Of a DNA stretch of 6,289 bases, positions 1-6,227 are shown in pieces. This DNA comes from an uncultured Azospirillum sp. (GTDB taxonomy: Bacteria > Pseudomonadota > Alphaproteobacteria > Azospirillales > Azospirillaceae): positions 1 to 6,289 of the forward strand of contig NZ_CAMLJP010000179.1 of the NCBI RefSeq assembly GCF_946480385.1, in the 5' to 3' direction. Position 1 is the stretch's first letter, and each line of letters opens with the position of its first letter. The notes beneath the pieces are model-generated. The model saw only the letters and a list, made by a program, of their open reading frames with translations. It had not been told where the DNA came from and searched no databases. The position numbers were made by a program, and so were the translations under genes.

Positions 1-1555
1 TCGCCTCGTCCAGGATCAGGATCGGCGCGTCGGCCAGGAAGGCGCGGGCCAGCGCCACCCGCTGACGCTCGCCGCCCGACAGCTTGACGCCGCGCTCTCC
101 GACCAACGTCGCATAGCCCTTCGGCAGGCGGGCGATGAAGTCGTCGGCGTTGGCGAGCTTTGCCGCCCGTTCGATCTCCGCCATCGACGCGCCGGGCCGG
201 CCATAGGCGATGTTCTCCGCCAGGGTGCGGTGGAACAGGATCGGCTCCTGCGGGACGATGGCGATCTGCGAGCGCAGCGACTGCTGGGTCGTCGCCGCGA
301 CCTCCTGCCCGTCGATCAGCACCCGTCCCTCGGTCACGTCATACAGGCGCTGGATCAGCTTGACGAAGGTGGTCTTGCCCGACCCCGACGGCCCGACCAG
401 CCCCACGCGTTCGCCCGCCCTGATGGTCACGGACAGGTCGCGGTAGAGCGGGGTGGTGTGGCCGCCATATTGGAAGGTGACGCGGTCGAAGCGCACCTCG
501 CCCGCTCCGATGCGGATCGGCGCGGCATCCGGCCGGTCCTCCACCCCCAGCGGTTCGGCGTGGATCGCCACCAGCTCCTCCATCTCGTTGACGGAGCGCT
601 GGAGGTGGTTGATGTGCATGCCGATGTCGCGCAGATAGCCGTGCACGACGAAATAGGTGGTCAGCACATAGGCAACGTCGCCCGGCGTCGCCTGTCCACG
701 CCACCAGAGCCACAGCGCGGTCGCCACCACGCTGCTGCGGATCAGCAGCAGAACCACCAACTGCACGGTGCTGTGGCGGGTGTGGCGGGTCCAGGTGCGA
801 TGGGTGCGGCGGCTCCACTTGTCGACCACGCCGGCCAGCCGCCCGTCCTCGCGCGGCTCGGCGCCGAAGGCCTTGACCACGGCGTTGCAGCCGATGGCGT
901 CGGCCAGCGTCCCGCCCAGTTTCGTATCCCAGGCGTTCGACAGCCGGGCGGCCGGGGCGATGTAGAGGGTGGAGAACATCACCGTCATCGCGATGTAGAC
1001 GGCTGTGCCGAGCGCGATGACCAGCCCCATCGCCGGCCAGTGCAGCCCCAGCGTCACCATCGTGCCGATCAGCACGACCAGCGACGGCCACAGCGCCAGC
1101 AGCAACGTGTCGTCCAGCGTGTCGAGCGCCCACATGCCTCGGGTGATCTTGCGCACCACCGACCCGGCGAAGCTGTTGGCGTGCCAGTCGGTGGAGAATC
1201 GCTGGATGCGGTGGAAGCTGTCCTGACCGACATCGGCCATGATGCGCAGGGTGAAGGGAATGACTCCGCTCCAGGCGATGTGGCGCATCACCACCATGCC
1301 GACGCCCAGCGCCACCATGGCGCCGAAGGCGAACAACGCCTCGTGGAGGGCCGCGTCGCGGTCTCCCGGCAGCAGGGTCAGCGCATCGACCAGCCGGCCG
1401 GCGAACAGCGGCATGAAGACGTCGGCCAGCGTCGCGAGCGCGATGGCCCCGGCGATGCCGACGGCCAGCGGGGTCTGGCGGCGCCAGTGACGGAAGGTGA
1501 AAGCCAGAACGCTGCGGATGGCGTTCGGGCGCGGGGTGCGTTTCGACAGAGCCAT
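1..1555 (-). CDS. ABC exporter, fused membrane domain and ATPase (C-terminus cut by window edge)
   Basis: An ABC-type exporter half-transporter (MsbA/ABCB-like layout) that should work as a dimer in the inner membrane, using ATP to export an unknown substrate. The frame is open from the ATG at 1555 to the left edge, giving 518 residues. Hydrophobic stretches near residues 30-55, 68-90, 148-200 and 255-310 form the membrane domain. The ATPase domain follows: Walker A GPSGSGKTT with Lys394, Q-loop Gln436 in VPQEP, signature LSGGERQ from residue 492, and Walker B ILILDEA with Asp516 and Glu517. The sequence stops there, so the D-loop and H-loop histidine lie outside the window; MsbA-type proteins are usually about 580-600 residues. 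Upstream of the ATG there is only a weak GGA four bases away; an in-frame TTG at 1564 is a less likely start. Family is certain; substrate cannot be told from sequence (lipid, drug or peptide all possible). Confidence 0.95.
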   Translation of the reverse strand, partial: MALSKRTPRPNAIRSVLAFTFRHWRRQTPLAVGIAGAIALATLADVFMPLFAGRLVDALTLLPGDRDAALHEALFAFGAMVALGVGMVVMRHIAWSGVIPFTLRIMADVGQDSFHRIQRFSTDWHANSFAGSVVRKITRGMWALDTLDDTLLLALWPSLVVLIGTMVTLGLHWPAMGLVIALGTAVYIAMTVMFSTLYIAPAARLSNAWDTKLGGTLADAIGCNAVVKAFGAEPREDGRLAGVVDKWSRRTHRTWTRHTRHSTVQLVVLLLIRSSVVATALWLWWRGQATPGDVAYVLTTYFVVHGYLRDIGMHINHLQRSVNEMEELVAIHAEPLGVEDRPDAAPIRIGAGEVRFDRVTFQYGGHTTPLYRDLSVTIRAGERVGLVGPSGSGKTTFVKLIQRLYDVTEGRVLIDGQEVAATTQQSLRSQIAIVPQEPILFHRTLAENIAYGRPGASMAEIERAAKLANADDFIARLPKGYATLVGERGVKLSGGERQRVALARAFLADAPILILDEA

Positions 1556-1702
1556 GGGTTCCAACCGGGGCAGGGCCGGCCATGAAGGCGGCGGCGCCGT
1601 TGGGGGGAATGGGGAATGGTCGCGGTGCGCGGCTTGAGGCAGCCGGCGCGGAGATGGTGTGCGGCGCTAAATGCCATCTCTTTCCGAGTGGCGAGGATTC
1701 GA

Positions 1703-1723
1703 AGCCGGAAGAACCAGCCGGAA
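1703..1723. repeat. Short direct repeat AGCCGGAA, two copies 13 bp apart
   Basis: The octamer AGCCGGAA occurs at 1703-1710 and 1716-1723 with five bases between copies. Read on the minus strand it is TTCCGGCT twice, about 150 bp upstream of the ABC exporter start. It could be a tandem regulator site or chance; the 13-bp period is not a whole number of helical turns, which weakens the operator reading. Confidence 0.3.
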
Positions 1724-1737
1724 CAGCAACAACTGCG

Positions 1738-1821
1738 CGTCATCCCCGCGAAGGCGGGGATCCAGTGTTCCCAATGCGACCGCTCAGAAAACGCTGGATT
1801 CCCGCCTCCGCGGGAATGACG
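1738..1821. repeat. REP/BIME-like paired palindromic repeat downstream of ygiQ
   Basis: Two imperfect inverted arms, 1738-1769 and 1790-1821, match at 28 of 32 positions around a 20-base centre. Each arm contains its own perfect 8-bp hairpin: ATCCCCGC/GCGGGGAT (1742-1749 with 1754-1761, loop GAAG) and ATTCCCGC/GCGGGAAT (1798-1805 with 1810-1817, loop CTCC). The outer ends are CGTCAT and ATGACG, and the inner ends CCAG and CTGG. This is the architecture of a paired REP element. The CGTCATTCCCGCG...CGGGAATCCAG type is known to be dispersed between genes in many proteobacteria and, when translated, gives the familiar spurious peptide WIPAFAGMT, which is seen here. It lies just after the ygiQ stop, so its RNA hairpins may also protect or end the ygiQ transcript; on the minus strand the first hairpin is followed by CCAGCGTTTTC. 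Confidence 0.85.
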
Positions 1822-1842
1822 GCCGAACAAGCCTTTAGAACG

Positions 1843-3960
1843 TCACCGGCCCTTCAAATTCGTCTGGCGCGGCTTCATGCCGGAAGGCTTGCCTCCAGCC
1901 CCAGCCGGTTTCGCTCCCGGCGCCTTGCCCACCGGCGGCACGACGCGGCGGCCCTGTCCGGCCTGCTGGGTCAGGAAGGTCTTGCCTTTCGGCCCCTTCT
2001 CCCGCGGCTTGGCGGTGGCACCCACCGGCTGCCAGGCCGGGATCAGATGCTCCTCACCTGGGCCGATCAGGTCCTCGCGGCCCATGCGCTTCAGCGCCTC
2101 GCGCAGGATCGGCCAGTTCTCCGGATCGTGGTAACGCAGGAAGGCCTTGTGCAGGCGGCGCTGCTTCAGCCCCTTCGCCGACGATACCATCTCCGACCCG
2201 ACGCGGCGCACCGGGCGCAGGGGGTTGCGCTCGCTATGGTACATCGCCGTTGCCAGCGACATCGGCGAGGGCAGGAAGGTCTGCACCTGATCCGCCTTGA
2301 AGCCGTTCCGCTTCAGCCACAGCGCGAGGTTCATCATGTCCTCGTCCGTGGTGCCGGGATGGGCGGCGATGAAGTAGGGGATCAGGTAGAGCTTCTTGCC
2401 CGCCTCCTTCGCCGCCTTGTCGAACATCCGCTTGAACTCGTCATAGGCGCCCATGCCGGGCTTCATCATCTTGGCCAGCGGACCCGGCTCGGTGTGTTCC
2501 GGCGCGATCTTCAGGTAACCGCCGACATGGTGGGTCACCAGTTCCTTCACATATTCCGGATTGCGCACGGCGAGGTCGTAGCGCAGCCCCGACGCGATGT
2601 GGATCTTCTTCACCCCCGGCACCGCACGGGCCTTGCGGTAGAGCTGGACCAGCGAGGAATGGTCGGTGTTCAGGTTCTTGCAGATGTCCGGGAAGACGCA
2701 GGACGGGCGCCGGCAGACCGATTCCGTCTCCTTGTCCTTGCAGGCGAGGCGATACATGTTGGCGGTCGGCCCGCCCATGTCGGAGATGACGCCGGTAAAG
2801 CCCTTGGTCTTGTCGCGGATATGCTCGATCTCGCGCAGGATCGACCCTTCCGACCGGCTCTGGATGATGCGTCCCTCATGCTCGGTGATCGAGCAGAAGG
2901 AACAGCCGCCGAAGCAGCCGCGCATGATGTTGACCGAGAACCGGATCATCTCCCACGCCGGAATGCGCGCGTCGCCATAGGACGGGTGCGGCGCCCGCGC
3001 ATAGGGCAGGTCGTAGACGCCGTCCATCTCGCTGGTTTCCAGCGGGATCGGCGGCGGGTTCAGCCAGACGTCGCGGTCGCCGTGGCGCTGGACCAGCGCA
3101 CGGGCGTTGCCGGGATTGCTCTCCTGGTGCAGCACGCGGCTGGCATGGGCATAGAGCACCTTGTCGGCCGTCACCTGCTCGAAGCTGGGCAGCCGCACCG
3201 CCATGCGGTCGGCACCGGCGGCACGCGGCGACACCGGCGCCGACGGATCGTCGATGGAGCTGCTGTCGACCACCGTCCAGCCTTCCGGCAGGGACGAGCG
3301 CATGATGGCGGTGCCGCGGATGTCGGTCATCGCCTTCGGCGATTCCCCCTTCAGCGCGCGCTGGGCGATCTCGATGATGGCGCGTTCGGCGTTGCCGTAG
3401 ACCAGCATGTCCGCCTTGGAATCGACCAGGACGGAGCGGCGGATCTTCTCGCTCCAATGATCGTACTGGGCGATGCGGCGCAAGGACGCCTCGATGCCGC
3501 CAAGGACGATCGGCACGTCCTTGAAGGCTTCGCGGCAGCGCTGGGAATAGACGATGACGGCGCGGTCCGGCCGCTTGCCGCCCTCGTCGTTCGGCGTGTA
3601 GCTGTCGTTGTGGCGCAGGCGACGGTCGGCCGTATAGTGGTTGACCATCGAATCCATGTTGCCGCCGGTCACGCCCCAGAACAGCCGCGGCTTGCCCAGG
3701 ATCTTGAACGGCTCCGCACTGCTCCAGTCGGGCTGCGCGATGATGCCGACACGCAGCCCCTGCGATTCCAGCAGCCGGCCGATGATCGCCATGCCGAAGC
3801 TGGGATGGTCGATATAGGCGTCGCCGGTGACGACAATGACATCGCACTGGTCCCAGCCCAGCCGGTCCATTTCCGCACGCGACATCGGCAGGAAGGGCGC
3901 CGCCTTGGGGCGCACGCTCCGGTCCGGGCGGTGAGTGAACAGGTTGGGGGCCGCGAGCAT
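1843..3960 (-). CDS. ygiQ: YgiQ family radical SAM protein
   Basis: A 705-residue cytoplasmic iron-sulfur enzyme of the YgiQ (UPF0313) family; E. coli YgiQ is about 740 residues. Its substrate is not established. The N-terminal domain carries the family stretches [10 protein letters not shown] (residues 23-32) and [12 protein letters not shown] (45-56). The radical SAM core has CFGGCSFC, with Cys349, Cys353 and Cys356 placed to hold a 4Fe-4S cluster, then the family motif [11 protein letters not shown] (393-403). A second cysteine group, Cys407, Cys416, Cys421 and Cys427, follows and also occurs in E. coli YgiQ as I remember it. The C-terminal DUF3362-like part includes [19 protein letters not shown] and [18 protein letters not shown]. 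The last 50 or so residues are a low-complexity Lys/Arg/Gly/Pro tail. The ATG at 3960 is preceded by GGAG six bases upstream. The gene appears intact and stands alone, with roughly 200-290 bp gaps on both sides. Confidence 0.97.
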   Translation of the reverse strand: MLAAPNLFTHRPDRSVRPKAAPFLPMSRAEMDRLGWDQCDVIVVTGDAYIDHPSFGMAIIGRLLESQGLRVGIIAQPDWSSAEPFKILGKPRLFWGVTGGNMDSMVNHYTADRRLRHNDSYTPNDEGGKRPDRAVIVYSQRCREAFKDVPIVLGGIEASLRRIAQYDHWSEKIRRSVLVDSKADMLVYGNAERAIIEIAQRALKGESPKAMTDIRGTAIMRSSLPEGWTVVDSSSIDDPSAPVSPRAAGADRMAVRLPSFEQVTADKVLYAHASRVLHQESNPGNARALVQRHGDRDVWLNPPPIPLETSEMDGVYDLPYARAPHPSYGDARIPAWEMIRFSVNIMRGCFGGCSFCSITEHEGRIIQSRSEGSILREIEHIRDKTKGFTGVISDMGGPTANMYRLACKDKETESVCRRPSCVFPDICKNLNTDHSSLVQLYRKARAVPGVKKIHIASGLRYDLAVRNPEYVKELVTHHVGGYLKIAPEHTEPGPLAKMMKPGMGAYDEFKRMFDKAAKEAGKKLYLIPYFIAAHPGTTDEDMMNLALWLKRNGFKADQVQTFLPSPMSLATAMYHSERNPLRPVRRVGSEMVSSAKGLKQRRLHKAFLRYHDPENWPILREALKRMGREDLIGPGEEHLIPAWQPVGATAKPREKGPKGKTFLTQQAGQGRRVVPPVGKAPGAKPAGAGGKPSGMKPRQTNLKGR

Positions 3961-3966
3961 CGCGTT

Positions 3967-3970
3967 CTCC
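3967..3970 (-). promoter_or_regulatory. Ribosome binding site of ygiQ
   Basis: GGAG on the minus strand, six bases before the ATG at 3960. It supports this start rather than the internal ATG at residue 26, which would remove the family's usual N-terminal extension. Confidence 0.75.
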
Positions 3971-3999
3971 GGGTCTCTATCAACAATGCGGATGGATAA

Positions 4000-4022
4000 G
4001 CCGACAGTCTTACCCTGTCGGC
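4000..4022 (-). promoter_or_regulatory. Operator-like dyad upstream of ygiQ
   Basis: A perfect 8-bp inverted repeat, GCCGACAG and CTGTCGGC, flanks a 7-base centre, 40 bp before the ygiQ start. On the minus strand it is followed by TTATCC, an AT-richer stretch that could serve as a -10 region, with CCGACA in the first arm as a loose -35 (spacing about 17 bases to TATCCA). The same hexamers CGACAG and CTGTCG recur in a dyad upstream of the antiporter at 5552-5573. It could be a protein-binding site, an RNA hairpin in the ygiQ leader, or a weak terminator for the antiporter transcript. The dyad is certain and its role is inferred. Confidence 0.45.
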
Positions 4023-4035
4023 CGGCAAAATCCCA

Positions 4036-4053
4036 CCGCTGATAACGCAGCGG
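4036..4053 (-). terminator. Possible weak terminator of the antiporter gene
   Basis: A perfect 6-bp stem, CCGCTG and CAGCGG, closes a 6-base loop about 107 bases after the antiporter stop. On the minus strand it is followed by TGGGATTTTG, so the T stretch is short and displaced. This is a poor match to an intrinsic terminator. The neighbouring hairpin at 4090-4105 is nearer the stop but has no T run at all. Confidence 0.25.
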
Positions 4054-4089
4054 AGCAATGGGACATTGTGCGGGGTGGCGCGACAGCTA

Positions 4090-4105
4090 TGTGGGACGCC
4101 CCACA
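4090..4105. repeat. Perfect 6-bp hairpin after the antiporter gene
   Basis: TGTGGG and CCCACA pair perfectly around the 4-base loop ACGC, 55 bases beyond the antiporter stop. It may stabilise the 3' end of that transcript. No T run follows on either strand. Confidence 0.35.
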
Positions 4106-4159
4106 GCCGGTGCAAGGGCCGGCCATGGGTGTCGGGCGCGGGGCAGGGCAGGGTGCCGT

Positions 4160-5407
4160 TCAGGCGGCGACACCGTCCGGCCCCACGGCCCGGCCATTGC
4201 GGCGCGCAACCACCCAGCCGATCAGCGCGCCGGCTAGCATCACCAGCGCCGCGATCAGGAAGGCCGCACCCGGAAGCGGGAACAGCGCACCGCTGCCCAC
4301 CGACGCGGAATAGACCGCCCCGAAGAAGACCGGCGACAGGATTCCGGCGACGCTCGCCACGCTCATGTTGGCGCCCTGCAACTGACCCTGCTCCGACGGG
4401 CTGACCCGCTGCGTCATCAGCGACTGGATGGTCGGCATCGCCAGCCCCCACAGCGCGTTCGGCAGGATGGCGAGCGCAAACCAGCCGCCATTCGGCGCCA
4501 GCCCCATGCAGGCCAGCCCGACGGCCCCGCCGAACAGGCCGACGACCATCGTGCCGCGGTCGCCCAGCCATTTCACCATGCGCGAGACCACCAGCCCCTG
4601 CATGACCATGTCGAGCGCGCCGACCACCGCCAGCAGAAGCCCGACATCCCAGGCGCTCCAGCCATAGCGATGCGCGGCATAGAGCACGAAGACGGCGGGA
4701 AAGACCTGGTGGGAGACATGAAGCATGAAATTGACCATCGACAGACCCGACAGCTCCGGGTGGGACCGCAGCAACCGCAGCGCCCCGAACGGGTTGGCCC
4801 GGCGCCAGGAGAAGACCATGCGGCTCTCGGGCGGCAGCGATTCCGGCAGCGCCACCAGACCATAGAGGAACGCCAGCCCGCTGAGCAGGCCCGCCCCCCA
4901 GAAGGGTGCCCGCGGCGAGATTTCGCCCAGCAGACCGCCCAGCAGCGGACCGGCGATGAAGCCGGCGCTGAATGCGGCGCCGATCAGGCCATAGGCGCGC
5001 GCCCGCTGCTCCGGCGGCGTCACGTCGGCCATGTAGGCGAAGACGGTGGTGAAGCTGGAGGAGGTAATGCCGGCGATTGCCCGCCCGACCACCAGCCACC
5101 ACAGGTTCGGCGCCACCGCCATCAGCACATAATCCGCCGCCAGCCCCAGCGCCGACAGCAGGATCACCGGCCGCCGCCCGAAGCGGTCGGACAGCGACCC
5201 GATCACCGGGGAGCAGAAGAATTGCATCATTGCCCACAGCGTGACCAGCGCACCATTGATGGTGCCGGCCTGCGCGTCGGCTCCGACGAACTGCTCGATC
5301 AACGCCGGCAGCACCGGAATGACGATGCCCATCGCGACGATGTCGAGCACCGCGGTGACGAGAATGAAGGCCGTCGCGGCTTTGCGCGGACGAAGAACGG
5401 GAGACAT
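4160..5407 (-). CDS. TetA-like MFS drug/H+ antiporter (DHA1 group)
   Basis: A 415-residue inner-membrane protein of the major facilitator superfamily, with a pattern of about 12 hydrophobic segments, related to the TCR/Tet efflux pumps that swap protons for a drug. Visible motifs are DIVAMGIVIPVLP in the first segment (Asp22), motif A GSLSDRFGRR at 70-79, AADYVLMAVAP with Asp92, Arg109 in the fourth segment, ADVTPPEQRARAYG at 127-140, and antiporter motif C ending in GPLLGG at 153-158. Asp22, Asp92 and Arg109 sit where the essential Asp15, Asp84 and Arg101 of TetA(B) sit. The Asp285 position of TetA(B) is Gly294 here, so tetracycline itself is a doubtful substrate. The ATG at 5407 is chosen over a TTG at 5428 because AAAGG lies eight bases before it and nothing suitable precedes the TTG. 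A multidrug or metabolite exporter is equally possible. Confidence 0.92.
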   Translation of the reverse strand: MSPVLRPRKAATAFILVTAVLDIVAMGIVIPVLPALIEQFVGADAQAGTINGALVTLWAMMQFFCSPVIGSLSDRFGRRPVILLSALGLAADYVLMAVAPNLWWLVVGRAIAGITSSSFTTVFAYMADVTPPEQRARAYGLIGAAFSAGFIAGPLLGGLLGEISPRAPFWGAGLLSGLAFLYGLVALPESLPPESRMVFSWRRANPFGALRLLRSHPELSGLSMVNFMLHVSHQVFPAVFVLYAAHRYGWSAWDVGLLLAVVGALDMVMQGLVVSRMVKWLGDRGTMVVGLFGGAVGLACMGLAPNGGWFALAILPNALWGLAMPTIQSLMTQRVSPSEQGQLQGANMSVASVAGILSPVFFGAVYSASVGSGALFPLPGAAFLIAALVMLAGALIGWVVARRNGRAVGPDGVAA

Positions 5408-5415
5408 GGAAAAGA

Positions 5416-5420
5416 CCTTT
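5416..5420 (-). promoter_or_regulatory. Ribosome binding site that sets the antiporter start
   Basis: AAAGG on the minus strand, eight bases before the ATG at 5407. The longer reading from a TTG at 5428 would place this site inside the coding region and has no ribosome site of its own. Confidence 0.65.
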
Positions 5421-5439
5421 AGGAACAACGAGGTTTAAA

Positions 5440-5456
5440 GCGCCCAAACAGGGCGC
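5440..5456 (-). terminator. Hairpin followed by TTTAAA in the antiporter leader
   Basis: A perfect 6-bp stem, GCGCCC and GGGCGC, closes a 5-base loop. On the minus strand it is followed at once by TTTAAACC. It lies about 185 bases after the stop of the TMEM175-like gene and 33 bases before the antiporter start. It may end transcripts arriving from upstream, or act as a leader element of the antiporter message. The T run is only three bases, so termination would be weak. Confidence 0.35.
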
Positions 5457-5541
5457 GGGCGCACCCCGGCCAGAGAGGGCAGGCCGGGCGGCATCGCGCA
5501 AGGAAGCATCATCATAGGCTGCGTGCAGCCGGTTGTGAAGC

Positions 5542-5574
5542 GAAATATTTCCGACAGCGGATGTATTCTGTCGA
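5542..5574 (-). promoter_or_regulatory. Candidate antiporter promoter with overlapping operator-like dyad
   Basis: On the minus strand TCGACA (5574-5569) differs from the -35 consensus TTGACA at one base. AATATT (5549-5544) matches the -10 consensus TATAAT at four of six bases, with a long 19-base spacing; AAATAT at 18 bases is an alternative with three matches. The perfect dyad CGACAG-N10-CTGTCG (5552-5573) covers the -35 and the spacer, where a bound repressor would block RNA polymerase. The -10 lies inside the palindrome GAAATATTTC (5542-5551). Transcription from here would give a leader of roughly 130 bases that includes the hairpin at 5440-5456. The sequence pattern is real; promoter activity is inferred. 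Confidence 0.35.
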
Positions 5575-5640
5575 CGCAGACGGCGAGGTCGGTTTGCCCA
5601 TCACCGCCATCGGCAAAACACGTAGGCGCTGATCTCTCCC

Positions 5641-6216
5641 TCACCCCTCCAGGGTGCGTTCGATCCGCCGGTCCGGCACCAGCCACAACAGGATCACCAG
5701 GACGTACAGCAGGATGGACAGCCATTGCAGGATGAAGGCCGCCAGAATGGCCAACACATAGATGGCTATGCTGATCTTGCCCTTCAGATCGGCCCCGACG
5801 GCGCGGGCCACCGCCGACTCCCGGCCGCCGCAGGCGATGATCGCATGTTCGGTCAGGCTGTAGCCGACCGCCGCCATGCCGAGGACGACGCCATAGGCCG
5901 CCGTCGCCACCGGCGAGAAGGAACTATCGTCGAGCCAGCGGATGACGAAGGGAACCAGCGACAGCCAAAACAGCAGAAAAAGATTCGCCCACAGAACCCG
6001 CCCGTCGATCCGCGTGGCTGCCTGCAACAGATGATGGTGGTTGTTCCAATAAAGTCCGACATTGATGAATGACAGCACATAGGCCAGCAGAATGGGAACA
6101 CGCTCCGCCAGTGCGGCGAGACTGCCGTCGACCGGCACCTTCAACTCAAGCACCATGATGGTGATGACAATCGCCAGCACCCCATCGGTGAACGCCTCCA
6201 TCCGGCCGGTCTTCAT
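5641..6216 (-). CDS. TMEM175/DUF1211 family potassium-channel-like membrane protein
   Basis: A 191-residue protein of the TMEM175 (DUF1211) family. Bacterial members carry one six-helix repeat, assemble as tetramers and conduct potassium. The first helix has the family signature RMEAFTDGVLAIVITIMVLEL (residues 5-25), with Thr10 in place of the common Ser of FSDG. Ile16, Ile20 and Leu23 have the i, i+4, i+7 spacing of the hydrophobic filter described in bacterial TMEM175 structures, and Thr19 matches a conserved filter-region threonine. Further hydrophobic segments lie near 37-55, 75-94, 105-125 and 148-180. A histidine run NNHHHLLQ occurs at about 58-65. The ATG at 6216 is preceded by GGAG seven bases upstream. 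Length fits a complete one-repeat member. Ion selectivity is inferred from the family; many members remain untested. Confidence 0.92.
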   Translation of the reverse strand: MKTGRMEAFTDGVLAIVITIMVLELKVPVDGSLAALAERVPILLAYVLSFINVGLYWNNHHHLLQAATRIDGRVLWANLFLLFWLSLVPFVIRWLDDSSFSPVATAAYGVVLGMAAVGYSLTEHAIIACGGRESAVARAVGADLKGKISIAIYVLAILAAFILQWLSILLYVLVILLWLVPDRRIERTLEG

Positions 6217-6223
6217 GATCGAT

Positions 6224-6227
6224 CTCC
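6224..6227 (-). promoter_or_regulatory. Ribosome binding site of the TMEM175-like gene
   Basis: GGAG on the minus strand, seven bases before the ATG at 6216, supporting that start. The remaining bases to the right edge (6228-6289) show no clear promoter and no gene. Confidence 0.7.

Larger units (their letters stand above)
1556..1842. other. Intergenic region between ygiQ and the ABC exporter
   Basis: This 287-bp gap separates the ygiQ stop codon from the ABC exporter start on the minus strand. It holds the paired-hairpin palindromic repeat at 1738-1821, which begins about 21 bases after the ygiQ stop, and a short direct repeat AGCCGGAA at 1703-1710 and 1716-1723. I see no convincing sigma-70 promoter for the exporter here, although the gap is long enough to contain one. 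No tRNA or small gene is supported. A frame spanning 1830-1378 on the minus strand reads through the repeat and is not a gene. Confidence 0.7.
3961..4159. other. Intergenic region between the antiporter and ygiQ, with three hairpins
   Basis: This 199-bp gap separates the stop of the major facilitator gene from the ygiQ start on the minus strand. It contains three perfect dyads: 4000-4022, 4036-4053 and 4090-4105. None is followed by a long T run on the minus strand, so no textbook terminator is visible. The ygiQ promoter should lie here. The ygiQ ribosome site GGAGAA is at 3965-3970. No small gene is supported. Confidence 0.6.
5408..5640. other. Intergenic region upstream of the antiporter gene
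   Basis: This 233-bp gap separates the stop of the TMEM175-like gene from the antiporter start on the minus strand. It holds an operator-like dyad at 5552-5573 beside the 10-bp palindrome GAAATATTTC, a leader hairpin at 5440-5456, and a weaker 6-bp stem TTTGCC/GGCAAA at 5593-5598 and 5612-5617. The AT-rich patch at 5542-5551 stands out in this GC-rich DNA and is the best promoter site in the gap. No small gene is supported. Confidence 0.6.

Noticed and set aside
230..1585. A 451-codon plus-strand frame and a 414-codon minus-strand frame over the ABC exporter
   Set aside because: Both give low-complexity, Arg/His/Gln/Pro-rich products, while the true frame, open to the window edge, holds Walker A, Q-loop, signature and Walker B in order.
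1738..1821. CRISPR array or insertion-sequence end
   Set aside because: There are only two arms, inverted rather than direct, with no regular spacers, no target-site duplication and no transposase nearby.
1378..1830. A 150-codon minus-strand frame starting in the palindromic repeat
   Set aside because: Its first part is the well-known spurious translation of this repeat type (GGGNPAF and WIPAFAGMT), and the rest is the ABC gene read out of frame.
1582..3999. An 805-codon open frame on the plus strand, opposite ygiQ
   Set aside because: Its product is rich in Arg, His, Asp and Ala with no family features, and it mirrors the codon phase of ygiQ. It is a by-product of GC-rich codon use on the other strand.
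4160..5407. Naming the antiporter as a tetracycline resistance gene
   Set aside because: The family match is clear, but the third essential aspartate of TetA is missing and no TetR-type regulator lies beside it, so no tet symbol is given.
3669..5501. A 610-codon minus-strand frame spanning the antiporter, the gap and part of ygiQ
   Set aside because: It lies in a different frame from two clearly recognisable proteins and would cross the gap with its hairpins; its product shows no domain.
5523..6072. Plus-strand frames of 70 and 115 codons opposite the TMEM175-like gene
   Set aside because: No convincing ribosome site and no recognisable features; they are antisense shadows.
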